Shown: one piece after another, positions 52,560-61,337 of the stretch
Position numbering within the stretch: position 1 is the first letter of the stretch
How the letters are laid out: each line of letters opens with the position of its first letter
NCBI GenBank assembly: GCA_937898545.1
Contig: CALEJV010000003.1
Location: forward strand, 1-64,000
Length of the DNA stretch: 64,000 nt
Source of the DNA: an uncultured Candidatus Saccharibacteria bacterium
Lineage (GTDB): Bacteria > Patescibacteriota > Saccharimonadia > Saccharimonadales > Saccharimonadaceae
Direction: 5' to 3'
Notes under the pieces: model-generated
Seen by the model: the letters and a program-made list of their open reading frames with translations, nothing else
Database searches by the model: none
Told to the model about the DNA's origin: nothing
Translations under genes and position numbers: made by a program

Positions 52560-54707
52560 ATGGATATACTCGATGGATTGAATGACGCCCAGCGTTCGGC
52601 AGTGGTCGCGTCTGATGGCCCGGTCTTGATTCTCGCAGGGGCGGGCAGTGGCAAGACAAAAACACTCACGCACCGTATTGCCTACCTCCTGACAGAGCAA
52701 GGTGTCTGGCCCAATGAAGTCTTGGCTGTTACCTTTACTAACAAAGCAGCCCGCGAGATGCGCCAGCGCCTCTGGCAGATTGCTGGGCATACCCAGGTAA
52801 GCTCGCCTCACGCGCCACAAACCGATCAACCACCTCGCTCCTTCATGCCGTGGATGGGGACATTCCATGGTATTTGTGTGCGGATCTTGCGGCGTGATGG
52901 TGCGGCTATCAGCATTCCACCGAATTTCGTGATTTATGACGAAGATGACCGTCAAGGGCTCATCAAACAAGCGATGAAGCAGCTCTCCGTTGGTACAGAC
53001 AAGCTCAAACCGCGTGCTGCCAGTGCAGCCATTAGCAAAGCTAAGAATCAACTCCTCTCGCCCAGTGACTACGCAGCCAGTGCACGATTTCCCTTCCAGC
53101 AGGCAGTGGCAGAGATCTACCAGCTGTATGAGCAGCTGCTGGCTGATGCAGGTGCGCTCGATTTTGACGACCTCCTGCTCGAGACGGTATGCCTCCTGCG
53201 CGACCACTCGGTGGTGCGTCAGCGCTACCAAGCGCAGTTTAAGCACATCCTGGTTGACGAATATCAGGACACGAATGCTGCGCAGTATCAGATCATCAAG
53301 CTGCTAGTCAACCCACAGCGCAATATCTGCGTGGTGGGGGATGACTGGCAGTCGATCTATAGCTGGCGTGGCGCAGATTTTACGAATATTCTCAACTTCG
53401 AGCGCGATTTCCCGGGGGCGCTGGTGGTGAAGCTCGAGCAAAATTATCGCTCGACAGGGGCCATTCTCGAAGCTGCTGGCAATGTGATTAATAAAAACCA
53501 GCAGCGGACAGATAAAACCCTCTGGACGGCAGCCGGCCCAGGTGCACCAGTGCAAGTACAAGCTGCCTATGATGAAGCAGAGGAGGCATATACCATTGCG
53601 AGCCAGATTGCTACGCAGGTGGCGATGGGTGAGCGCGACTATAGCGACTTTGCTGTCTTGTATCGTACCAATGCACAGAGCTATGCCTTTGAGCGGGCGT
53701 TCAATCAACAGCGTGTGCCGTATCAGTTGGTCGGTGGGGTGCGGTTTTATGATCGTAAGGAGATTAAGGATATCTTGGCCTATCTGCGCCTTATCTACCA
53801 GCCAAATGACCGTGTGAGTTTTAGCCGGATTGCCAATGTACCAACGCGGGGGATTGGCGCAACGAGCCTGGAGAAGTTCCTCATCTGGCAGAGTACCAGT
53901 GGGCTCGATATCATTAGTGCGCTGGTTAATGCCAGCCAGGCAGCAGCGCTAACCAAGCGAGCGCAGACTGCTCTCGCACAGCTGGGCCAGTTGCTACGCG
54001 GCTTCCAGGCGCAGGTCGATGCCGCGGCTGATCCAAGTCAACTGATAGATGATGTGATTACTAAGACGGGCTACCGCGACTATGTTCTTGATGGCTCGCC
54101 CCAGGCTGATGATCGTGAGGCTAACCTCAGCGCACTGCTGTCTGATGCGCGGGCCTTTGCCAGCATGCCAGACTTTCTTGAGGAAGTTGCGCTTATGTCT
54201 TCGGCCGATCAAGCGACGGGTGCGCACAGCGTGACGCTTATGACGCTCCACGCTGCCAAGGGGTTGGAGTTTCCGGTGGTGTATATGGTGGGGCTTGAGG
54301 ATGGGCTGTTTCCTAGCGCTAGGGCACTCGAGGAGGGGCCAGCCGCACTCGAAGAGGAGCGTCGCCTCTGTTATGTGGGGATGACACGCGCTCGGCAAGA
54401 GCTCTACATGAGCTATGCGCAGAGCCGCTTGCAATTTGGTAGTCGCAGCTACAACAGCCCATCACGCTTTCTTGACGATATGGGCATTGGCCTGTCGATG
54501 GTGCATACCGAACCAGCTACACCAGTATACGACGATGCGCTCGATGAGGTCATGCCGTATGAGGTTGGCGATATGGTACGGTCGCTCCAGTTTGGCGATG
54601 GTGAGGTGATCGATGTCGATGGTATGGCAGTGAGTGTGCGCTTTACAAATGGCTCTACCAAGAAGCTCAATGTACAGTATGCCCGCCTTGAGAAAATTAC
54701 TCCCTAG
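52560..54707 (+). CDS. pcrA: UvrD/PcrA-type superfamily 1 DNA helicase
   Basis: A 715-residue 3'-5' helicase. All SF1 motifs are present: LAGAGSGKTKTL (I), FTNKAAREMRQRL (Ia), VDEYQDTN (II), DDWQSIYSWRGA (III), LEQNYRS (IV), LMTLHAAKGLEFPVVY (V) and VGMTRARQELY (VI). The C-terminal VGDMVRSLQFGDGEVIDVDG is the Tudor-like tail of PcrA/UvrD, which binds RNA polymerase in relatives. It serves excision repair and replication-conflict resolution. TATAAT ends eight bases before the ATG (leaderless). Confidence 0.95.
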   Translation: MDILDGLNDAQRSAVVASDGPVLILAGAGSGKTKTLTHRIAYLLTEQGVWPNEVLAVTFTNKAAREMRQRLWQIAGHTQVSSPHAPQTDQPPRSFMPWMGTFHGICVRILRRDGAAISIPPNFVIYDEDDRQGLIKQAMKQLSVGTDKLKPRAASAAISKAKNQLLSPSDYAASARFPFQQAVAEIYQLYEQLLADAGALDFDDLLLETVCLLRDHSVVRQRYQAQFKHILVDEYQDTNAAQYQIIKLLVNPQRNICVVGDDWQSIYSWRGADFTNILNFERDFPGALVVKLEQNYRSTGAILEAAGNVINKNQQRTDKTLWTAAGPGAPVQVQAAYDEAEEAYTIASQIATQVAMGERDYSDFAVLYRTNAQSYAFERAFNQQRVPYQLVGGVRFYDRKEIKDILAYLRLIYQPNDRVSFSRIANVPTRGIGATSLEKFLIWQSTSGLDIISALVNASQAAALTKRAQTALAQLGQLLRGFQAQVDAAADPSQLIDDVITKTGYRDYVLDGSPQADDREANLSALLSDARAFASMPDFLEEVALMSSADQATGAHSVTLMTLHAAKGLEFPVVYMVGLEDGLFPSARALEEGPAALEEERRLCYVGMTRARQELYMSYAQSRLQFGSRSYNSPSRFLDDMGIGLSMVHTEPATPVYDDALDEVMPYEVGDMVRSLQFGDGEVIDVDGMAVSVRFTNGSTKKLNVQYARLEKITP

Positions 54708-54746
54708 AATTGCCCGCCATCGGCTAAAAAATGCTATACTAAAAAA

Positions 54747-56039
54747 ATGAAAAACACACTTGTAAAGCAGCTGCGCCGCCTCTTGCCCGCAGCGATGATC
54801 CACACTCTCGAAGAAGCATATCGGCGGAGCCGTATTGCCCTGGTAGCGGCCCGCTATGGCAACCCAGCTAAGCATCTGCGCGTTATTGCCGTGACGGGCA
54901 CGAATGGTAAAACGACTACCGTTAACTATATCAATGAAATCCTTAAAGCCAGTGGCCGCCACACAGCAATGTTCTCCACGGCACTGATCGAGGTGGCAGG
55001 TCAGCGCCAGCTCAACGACCTCAATGCGACAGTTGGCTCTACCGCGCGGATGCAGCAGTTCTTTGCTGAGGCTAAGCGAGCCAACGTGGACTTCGTTGTG
55101 TTAGAAATTACCAGTCACGCGCTTGATCAACATAAGCTTGATGGTGTGCCAATTGACGTTGCAGTCATGACTAACCTCACCCAAGACCACCTCGACTACC
55201 ACAAGACGATGGAACGCTATGCCGCCGCCAAGGGTAAACTCTTTGCCCGGAAGCCGCGCTTTATTGTGCTCAACCGTGATGACGAATGGTTTCCATTCTT
55301 TGATAAATACACGGCGCGTGAGCAGAAGATTACTTATGGTCAAGATGCAGCTGCCACAGCTCGGATTACGCAGGCAGCGACCCGCAAAGTGGGCGGCAGT
55401 GCAACGGTGCTTCTTGATGGCGCGACAAAGCTACCACTGACAACACATCTTCCGGGGATATTTAATATTTACAACATGACAGCTGCAGCGGCTGCTTGCC
55501 AATTGCTGGGCGTCGCACCAGCGGACATTGCTCGGGGCGTAGCTAACCTCACTGGTGTGCCAGGGCGCTTCGAGCGTGTACCGGTGGATACGCCATACGA
55601 TGTGGTAGTCGATTATGCCCATACTCCTGATGCACTCGAGAAGCTACTGACCTCAGCACGGGCTATTACTAAGCAGCGTATCATCTTGGTCTTTGGCGCG
55701 ACGGGCGATCGCGACAAAGCGAAGCGACCCATCATGGGTGAGATTGCTGCTCGCCTGGCTGACCAAATCATCGTTACCGACGAGGAGAGTTATAACGAAG
55801 AGCCAGCTGGCATCCGCCAGGCAATTCTGCGCGGCATTCACCAGGCTGGCGGGACGAATCACACCAAGGAGATTGCCGACCGGCGCGAGGCCATTGCCCA
55901 GGCGCTGGCCATTGCTCAGGCGGGCGATACCATTCTTATCACTGGCATGGGCCACGAGCAATTCCGTATCATTAATGGCCAGCGCCAACCATGGAATGAC
56001 GCGGCAGTGGTGCGAAGTTTGGTTGCTGAGCATAAGTAG
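54747..56039 (+). CDS. murE: MurE-like Mur ligase with shortened N-terminus
   Basis: A 430-residue Mur ligase. The P-loop TGTNGKTTT lies at about residue 51, VVLEITSHALDQHKLDG, NLTQDHLDYHKTMERYAAAKGKLF (with the carbamylated Lys) and VDYAHTPDALEKLL mark it as MurE, which adds the third amino acid to UDP-MurNAc-dipeptide. In typical MurE the P-loop is near residue 110; the N-terminal domain that holds the uracil is therefore mostly absent. The amino-acid selectivity loop reads TDEESYNEEP instead of DNPR (meso-DAP) or DNPA-type (Lys), so the third residue cannot be predicted. Leaderless: TGC-TATACT ends six bases before the ATG. Confidence 0.85.
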   Translation: MKNTLVKQLRRLLPAAMIHTLEEAYRRSRIALVAARYGNPAKHLRVIAVTGTNGKTTTVNYINEILKASGRHTAMFSTALIEVAGQRQLNDLNATVGSTARMQQFFAEAKRANVDFVVLEITSHALDQHKLDGVPIDVAVMTNLTQDHLDYHKTMERYAAAKGKLFARKPRFIVLNRDDEWFPFFDKYTAREQKITYGQDAAATARITQAATRKVGGSATVLLDGATKLPLTTHLPGIFNIYNMTAAAAACQLLGVAPADIARGVANLTGVPGRFERVPVDTPYDVVVDYAHTPDALEKLLTSARAITKQRIILVFGATGDRDKAKRPIMGEIAARLADQIIVTDEESYNEEPAGIRQAILRGIHQAGGTNHTKEIADRREAIAQALAIAQAGDTILITGMGHEQFRIINGQRQPWNDAAVVRSLVAEHK

Positions 56040-56158
56040 TAGTGGCATTCTGACCCCTGATATAGTGAGGTTTCGAGGAGAGTTCTTCCGGGCTATCCAC
56101 TAGCTTTTTTACCCACATTTTGCTATACTACATCGTAGCGTATATTGCTACGCAGATT

Positions 56159-57328
56159 ATGATACAGTCTATTCCATTTTTGAAATTTTTCTCGCCACGC
56201 AATCTTGCTATCGCTGGTATGGTTGCACTGGTTGGTATTGGCCTATGGCGGATTCCGTCCGTCCATGCAGCGTCACGCCAGCCAGGTAGTGGCGAGCATA
56301 TCATCACATTGCACGAAGGCACGGCCAAGCGCGGGTTCTACACCAAGGCGACTACCTTACGTGATGCGTTGCGTGAAGCAAATGTGCGACTTGACGACAA
56401 AGACCGCACTGAGCCTGAGCTTGATACACCACTAGAGAGTGCCTCGTACGAAGTAAATATCTATCGAGCGCGACCAGTGGTGATTCGCGATGGCGGGGCA
56501 GATACGAAGCTTATTACCGCTTATCGCACAGGCAAGCAGATTGCAGAGCAGGCGGGTATTCCACTGCACGACGAAGACCAAGCGGTACTGGCTCGCTCAC
56601 GCGATATCATTGCTGATGGGGCGGCAGAGGTGATGACAATCCGCCGCGCAACGCCCTTTACGCTCGTATTTTATGGCAAGACCATCCAGGCATACACGAT
56701 GGAGAAGACGGTCGGTGCAATGCTTAAGGCTAAGAAAATCACTCTAGGCGTTGATGACACCCTCTCGGTGCCAGCGAGCGCACCACTGACGGCTGGCATG
56801 ACGGTAGAGCTCTGGCGTAATGGCAAGCAGACGGTGACGGTAGAGGAAGAAGTTGACTTCAAGACAGAGGAGATTAAGGACGCCGACCGCGAGCGTGGTA
56901 AAAAAGAAGTCAAGACCGAGGGCAAAAAAGGCAAGAAGGCCGTGACGTACGAGATTATTATGAAGAATGGCCGCGAAGAGTCGCGCAAGCAGCTCAGCAG
57001 TGTGGTGACGCAAGAGCCAGTCAACCGGGTGGAGATCGTTGGGACGAAGAAGAAGCCAGTCGATACTACCTTTAGTGGTGACTTTGCGGGGGCACTAGCG
57101 AAGCTACGTAGCTGCGAAGGGGGTTACACCTCCAACACTGGCAATGGTTACTACGGTGCGTACCAATTTGACATCAAGACCTGGGGTGGCTTTGGTGGCT
57201 ATGCCAATGCAGCAGAAGCACCACCAGAGGTCCAAGACCAAAAAGCCTGGGAAACGTACCAGCGTCGTGGCTGGCAACCCTGGCCAACATGTAAGAATAA
57301 GATGGGACTGCAAGACATCTACCGCTAG
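56159..57328 (+). CDS. rpfB: RpfB-type resuscitation-promoting factor (DUF348 x3, G5, Rpf domain)
   Basis: A 389-residue exported protein. After a hydrophobic signal (LAIAGMVALVGIGLW, with VHA-A as a possible cleavage site) come three ubiquitin-like DUF348 segments (about 47-110, 111-175, 176-235), a G5 domain (about 236-305) and an Rpf lysozyme-like domain whose LRSCEGGYTSNTGNGYYGAYQF holds the catalytic Glu. Rpf proteins cut peptidoglycan glycan chains and wake dormant actinobacterial cells. The start at ATG 56159 leaves a short leader from TGC-TATACT (56124-56129), which contains a CGTAGC/GCTACG hairpin. It precedes a YabE-like gene and rsmA, as in Actinobacteria and Firmicutes. Confidence 0.9.
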   Translation: MIQSIPFLKFFSPRNLAIAGMVALVGIGLWRIPSVHAASRQPGSGEHIITLHEGTAKRGFYTKATTLRDALREANVRLDDKDRTEPELDTPLESASYEVNIYRARPVVIRDGGADTKLITAYRTGKQIAEQAGIPLHDEDQAVLARSRDIIADGAAEVMTIRRATPFTLVFYGKTIQAYTMEKTVGAMLKAKKITLGVDDTLSVPASAPLTAGMTVELWRNGKQTVTVEEEVDFKTEEIKDADRERGKKEVKTEGKKGKKAVTYEIIMKNGREESRKQLSSVVTQEPVNRVEIVGTKKKPVDTTFSGDFAGALAKLRSCEGGYTSNTGNGYYGAYQFDIKTWGGFGGYANAAEAPPEVQDQKAWETYQRRGWQPWPTCKNKMGLQDIYR

Positions 57329-57349
57329 CAGCCTAGCTAAGAGAACGAG

Positions 57350-58396
57350 ATGATTACGAAGAGCCTCTATCGTCTGTGGCAGCATCGTCAACCGATGATT
57401 GCCTGCTTGCTGGGGCTGAGTGTCATAAGCGGTCTTGTCGTGGCAAGCTATGCTTCGGCCCAGAGCCCAGCAGCAGTGCCAGCTCGACTTGTTACTGTGG
57501 TGGAGAATGGTCGAGAGCGTGCTGTGTACTCGACTGCTTCGTCTGTGCGGGAGCTCATCGCTACCTCGGGTATGAAGATCGATGCCTCGCATGACTCCGT
57601 CTCGCCCCACCTTGATGAGTCGCTAGCACAAGCAGCGCCAACAGTGACAATCCAGCGTGCTCGGTTAGTTACTGTGATAGATGGTAAGAAACGTTCTCGT
57701 GTGCTCACCGCAGCACAAACGCCGCAGGATATTGCCAAGGCGGCTGGTATGGTACTCTACCGCGAGGATAGAGTCAGCTTCCAGACACCTGGCAACATTG
57801 CACTGGACGGGCCAAGTGAGATGATGACTATTCACCGCGCACCAACACATACAGTGACAGCGGAGGAGCCGATTGCATTTGCGACTGAGATTATCAAAGA
57901 TAAGCAGCAATTCATCGGTAGCAAAACGATTAAGCGGGCTGGCCAGCCAGGCATCCGCCGCTTAACCTATACGGTCGAGATGAAGGATGGCGCTGAAGTG
58001 CAACGTCGCCTGACAACGCAAACAGTGGTAAAACAGCCAACTGCACAAGTAGAAGTAGTTGGGACCAAGCCCAAGAATCCATTGACGAAGAGCAAGGGTG
58101 CGCATCACTTTACTGACAGCAAAGGGGTGAGCCACCGCGAGACATACTACGATTTGCCGATGAATGGTGCCATGCGTAACTGTGGTGGTGGCGCTTACAC
58201 CATTCGCGGTGACGGTGCCAAGGTCGATAAAGACGGCTACATTCTTGTGGCAGCGAATTATAGCAACTACCCACGCTGCTCAGTGGTTGAAACAAGCATG
58301 GGCCCAGGCAAAGTGTACGATACCGGAAGCTTTGCTACTAAACATCCGCATGGCTTCGACCTCGCGACGGATTGGACGAAGGCAGACGGCAAGTAG
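57350..58396 (+). CDS. YabE-like protein (DUF348 x2, G5, 3D domain)
   Basis: A 348-residue exported protein. It has an N-terminal signal or anchor (PMIACLLGLSVISGLVVASYASA), two DUF348 segments, a G5 domain (about residues 168-245) and a C-terminal domain (ETYYDLPMNG ... KVDKDGYILVAANY ... GKVYDTGSFATKHPHGFDLATDW) like the double-psi-barrel 3D domain of YabE/MltA-type enzymes, with the conserved Asp residues. It likely acts as a peptidoglycan lytic transglycosylase. It shares its front half with the RpfB next door, so the two arose by duplication with different catalytic ends. GAACGAG precedes the ATG. Confidence 0.85.
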   Translation: MITKSLYRLWQHRQPMIACLLGLSVISGLVVASYASAQSPAAVPARLVTVVENGRERAVYSTASSVRELIATSGMKIDASHDSVSPHLDESLAQAAPTVTIQRARLVTVIDGKKRSRVLTAAQTPQDIAKAAGMVLYREDRVSFQTPGNIALDGPSEMMTIHRAPTHTVTAEEPIAFATEIIKDKQQFIGSKTIKRAGQPGIRRLTYTVEMKDGAEVQRRLTTQTVVKQPTAQVEVVGTKPKNPLTKSKGAHHFTDSKGVSHRETYYDLPMNGAMRNCGGGAYTIRGDGAKVDKDGYILVAANYSNYPRCSVVETSMGPGKVYDTGSFATKHPHGFDLATDWTKADGK

Positions 58397-58512
58397 CGTC
58401 CACTAAATCGTTTGCCACTCCGTCGCCGGAAGTTTTTGCCATGGTGTCACAGTACATAGATTTGCACAATATTTCTCCACTTTAGCTACTATTTTTTATA
58501 TTTTTTCATCCC

Positions 58513-58544
58513 AACTATAGTACAAATCGATTTGTACTATAGTT
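58513..58544. repeat. Perfect 32-bp palindrome
   Basis: AACTATAGTACAAATC followed at once by its exact reverse complement GATTTGTACTATAGTT. As RNA it would make a 14-bp hairpin with a UCGA loop, followed nine bases later by a T6 run, so it may end the rpfB-yabE transcript. As DNA it is a candidate site for a dimeric protein. It lies 117 bases after the YabE-like stop, just before a pyrimidine-rich stretch (58551-58590). Confidence 0.9.
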
Positions 58545-58618
58545 ACCCTGTTTTTTCTCTGTTACAGCGGACTCTTTTTCTCTTCTTTTATATATTTATA
58601 TATAATAGGAGAGAAATC

Positions 58619-58909
58619 GATATGGATGTATATAGAAATATAGAGAATAAGTGTAGATATATATAGAGAAAGATAAGAAGATAGAGAATAGATAAATAAA
58701 TAAAGATAAAGATAGAAATAAAGAGATATAAAGATAAGTAAATAGAAATAAGTAGAGAAATATAGAGAAATATAGAGAAAGAGAATTATAGAGATATATA
58801 GAGATGGGTATAGAAATAGATAGATATTAGATAAAGAAAATTATAAAGATATAAATAGATAAAGAAGGAGAAGATAGAATATAAGAATTATGATAAAAAG
58901 AAGTTATGG
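58619..58909. repeat. 291-base tract without cytosine on the + strand
   Basis: Not one C occurs on the plus strand from 58619 to 58909. The tract is made of A, G and T in degenerate short units such as TATAGAGA, GATAAA and AAATAGA. It is preceded by a pyrimidine-rich stretch (58551-58590) and TATATATTTATATATAA, and ends about 60 bases before rsmA. No reading frame in it is credible. It may be a degenerate microsatellite, a helix-unwinding element or a source of unusual RNA. Confidence 0.9.
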
Positions 58910-58971
58910 CTATAGAAGGTATCAGTCAGTTATGCAGAGCATACTATCGCTAACCCTGGTATAATACAACT

Positions 58972-59754
58972 ATGGCATTACAAAATAAAAAATCTCTAGG
59001 GCAGCATTGGCTCAAAGACCCAGATATGCTAGCGGCGATTGCCGATGCAGCGGCACTAACCCCTGATGATACAGTATTGGAGATTGGTCCTGGGCTTGGC
59101 ACATTGACAAGCCGGCTCCTTGCTCGGGCGGGCAGGGTAACCGCGGTAGAATACGATGCTGATCTAGCGCGCAAACTACCAGGACAATTCCCTGGCAAGC
59201 AATTAACAGTCGTACATGAGGATATTCTGCAGTTTGATCTTAGCCAGCTTCCCGCTGATTATGTCGTGGTAGCAAATGTGCCGTATTATATTACGAGCAA
59301 GATTGTCCAAAAACTGCTGACAGCGGAGAATAAGCCGCGCCGCACAGTACTGCTGGTGCAGAAGGAAGTGGCTGAGCGAATTGCCGCTGAGCCCGGTGCA
59401 ATGAGCTTATTGGGAGTGAGCGCTCAGCTCTATGCTGAGGCGACGCTTGGCCCGGTGGTACCACGCCAGTTCTTCGTGCCACCGCCCAAGGTAGATTCGC
59501 AGGTAGTGGTGCTTGAGACGCGCACTCAGCCTCTCGTGTCGCCGGCAGACGAAAAAGATTTCTTCCGCGTGGTACGGGCGGGTTTTGTAGCCAAGCGCAA
59601 GAAGCTGCGCAGTGCACTTGCGGCAGGCCTTGCACTAGATAAGACAGAAATCGAGACGATGCTACAGCACGCTGGTATATCGCCAGACTGGCGGGCAGAG
59701 GATGTGTCGATTGCCCAGTGGCTCGCTATTATGCAGGAGTGGCGCGCGCGATGA
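58972..59754 (+). CDS. rsmA: 16S rRNA dimethyladenosine transferase
   Basis: A 260-residue methyltransferase that dimethylates A1518 and A1519 (E. coli numbering) near the 3' end of 16S rRNA. NKKSLGQHWLKDPDML, VLEIGPGLGTLT (SAM loop), AVEYDADLARKL and the catalytic NVPYYITSKIV (NxPY) are complete. TGG-TATAAT ends six bases before the ATG (leaderless). It overlaps the next gene by four bases. Its place after RpfB/YabE-type genes copies the order of Actinobacteria and Firmicutes. Confidence 0.96.
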   Translation: MALQNKKSLGQHWLKDPDMLAAIADAAALTPDDTVLEIGPGLGTLTSRLLARAGRVTAVEYDADLARKLPGQFPGKQLTVVHEDILQFDLSQLPADYVVVANVPYYITSKIVQKLLTAENKPRRTVLLVQKEVAERIAAEPGAMSLLGVSAQLYAEATLGPVVPRQFFVPPPKVDSQVVVLETRTQPLVSPADEKDFFRVVRAGFVAKRKKLRSALAAGLALDKTEIETMLQHAGISPDWRAEDVSIAQWLAIMQEWRAR

Positions 59755-60494
59755 TCCGGGCTGATCAGCCTACCTGCTTCCCGCCAGGACTCCTCGTTAG
59801 CGTGTCATCGCGTAGTGATGGCACAATGCTTGACCGCACGTTAGGTGAGATACATCACCCGCAGGTAGTGGCACACCGACAGGCCTTTTGCCGGGCGAGT
59901 GGGGCCGCATATACAGAGGTGGTGTATCAACGGGTTGTCTATGGCGCAGGCCGCAGCTATGACCAGCTCTGCGAGGTCGATAGCGCTGCGACGACTCGCC
60001 ATACTGCCGAGATGGTGGCGGACGGCCTCGTGACGCGCTCACCTGGAGTGGGGCTATTGTTGCCAGTGGCTGATTGCGTGGCGACGGTGCTATATGACCC
60101 AGTGCAGCGGGTGCTCGCGCTATTACACCTGGGGCGGCATTCGACACTCTCGCCGCTGCTTGTCCGGACAATTGATCGTCTCGTCCACGAAGGCTCTCGG
60201 GCAGAGGATATCATTGTCTGGATGAGCCCGAGCGCGCAGCGGCAGAGTTACGTCATGCAGTATTTTGACCAGGCAACTGACCCAGTCTGGCATCCCTTTT
60301 GCTCGCACGAAGCTGATGGTATCCATCTTGACCTGCAGGGCTTTAATGCTGCTGCGTGCCAGCGCGCGGGCATTGCGCCACGTAATATCCACATCTCGCC
60401 GATTGATACAGTAACAAGCCCTGACTACTTCTCGCACGCAGCGGGTGACACTGCTGGGCGGTTTGCGGTGCTAGCAATGATGCGAGAAGACTAA
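59751..60494 (+). CDS. Laccase-domain (YfiH/PgeF-type) protein
   Basis: A 247-residue protein starting at the ATG that overlaps the rsmA stop. It resembles the multicopper-oxidase-like YfiH family, known as purine nucleoside phosphorylases and as PgeF, a peptidoglycan-editing factor. VADCVATVLYDP has the zinc Cys and LLHLGRHST the later His (HAGWRG in most members). The first zinc His, normally in QVHG, is not seen (YQRVVYG). The family match is thus good but the metal site is altered, and activity is uncertain. Confidence 0.75.
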   Translation: MIRADQPTCFPPGLLVSVSSRSDGTMLDRTLGEIHHPQVVAHRQAFCRASGAAYTEVVYQRVVYGAGRSYDQLCEVDSAATTRHTAEMVADGLVTRSPGVGLLLPVADCVATVLYDPVQRVLALLHLGRHSTLSPLLVRTIDRLVHEGSRAEDIIVWMSPSAQRQSYVMQYFDQATDPVWHPFCSHEADGIHLDLQGFNAAACQRAGIAPRNIHISPIDTVTSPDYFSHAAGDTAGRFAVLAMMRED

Positions 60495-60654
60495 CGGCAA
60501 TCCGCAGATAGCCGAACGTCAAACTCCTCCGCGGTATGACTGCGTCGGCTACTCCCGTATACCTTGCAATATGTAATTACATCAGCTATTCTGTGATAAG
60601 AAAAGGTTTGCCCATCAATCGACCGTGGGTGGATACAAGAGAAGGAGTATGATC

Positions 60655-61317
60655 ATGGGATGGTTTAAGAATTCGTTTGGCATTGGAGCTGGCGTAACGC
60701 TGGGGGATATGGCAGCTCAGACCGGTGTTGCTATGGCAGTTGATATTATTGATGGATCGACCAAGAAGCTGCAGGACGACTATCGCATAGAGCATTTTGA
60801 CCCAATTGTCCGCGACGATATTTCGCACATTATTGCACGTGGCGCGCTGAGTGAGATGTCATATCCCTTTCCTACCGAGCTCGATTCCAATGCGAAGGCC
60901 GCGCAGCAGCCAGGGGAGAAGAGTAGTTTCGTGCAGCGGCATAAAATCGCCGTCGGTATAACTGCTGCGCTTGTGCTGGTGGCAATATGCGACCCCAAGC
61001 AAAGCGCCATCGTATTGCTTATTGGGCTGTGGCTGCTGATTGTCGCCGTCGGCATCACCATATTCAAAAAAGCGAGCCGCACTGCCACAGGCATGATGGT
61101 TGGTGCGCTCAGTGCGCCAAGGGAGCAGCTTATCAAGGATGGCCAGCAGTATTGGCGTATTCGCGAATATGTGCGCCAAGCTCTGGCTCTAGCTGAGCTC
61201 AGCCCACAAGATGCTGTGCTAAAGCTGAGCCACACCCAACTTGGGCAGCAATTCCCAGACACAGTGGAAGAGATCGAGGCAAACGCCTTTTACTATAAGC
61301 AAAAACTACAGCAATAA
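60655..61317 (+). CDS. Hypothetical membrane protein, 220 residues
   Basis: A protein with a Gly/Ala-rich N-terminus (NSFGIGAGVTLGDMAAQTGVAMAVDII), a soluble part, two central membrane helices (IAVGITAALVLVAICD and AIVLLIGLWLLIVAVGITIF) and a soluble helical C-terminus (REYVRQALALAELSPQDAVLKL). Not recognised. The start at 60655 is chosen because GAAGGAG lies seven bases upstream. It precedes the cupin gene by 20 bases, probably in one operon. Confidence 0.7.
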   Translation: MGWFKNSFGIGAGVTLGDMAAQTGVAMAVDIIDGSTKKLQDDYRIEHFDPIVRDDISHIIARGALSEMSYPFPTELDSNAKAAQQPGEKSSFVQRHKIAVGITAALVLVAICDPKQSAIVLLIGLWLLIVAVGITIFKKASRTATGMMVGALSAPREQLIKDGQQYWRIREYVRQALALAELSPQDAVLKLSHTQLGQQFPDTVEEIEANAFYYKQKLQQ

Positions 61318-61337
61318 GCGAATGAAAGGAGCGACCT

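Noticed and set aside
58400..58971. Chromosomal replication origin
   Set aside because: AT-richness and the rsmA context invite this, but I found no DnaA-box cluster and no dnaA or dnaN in the window; kept only as a hypothesis for the C-free tract.
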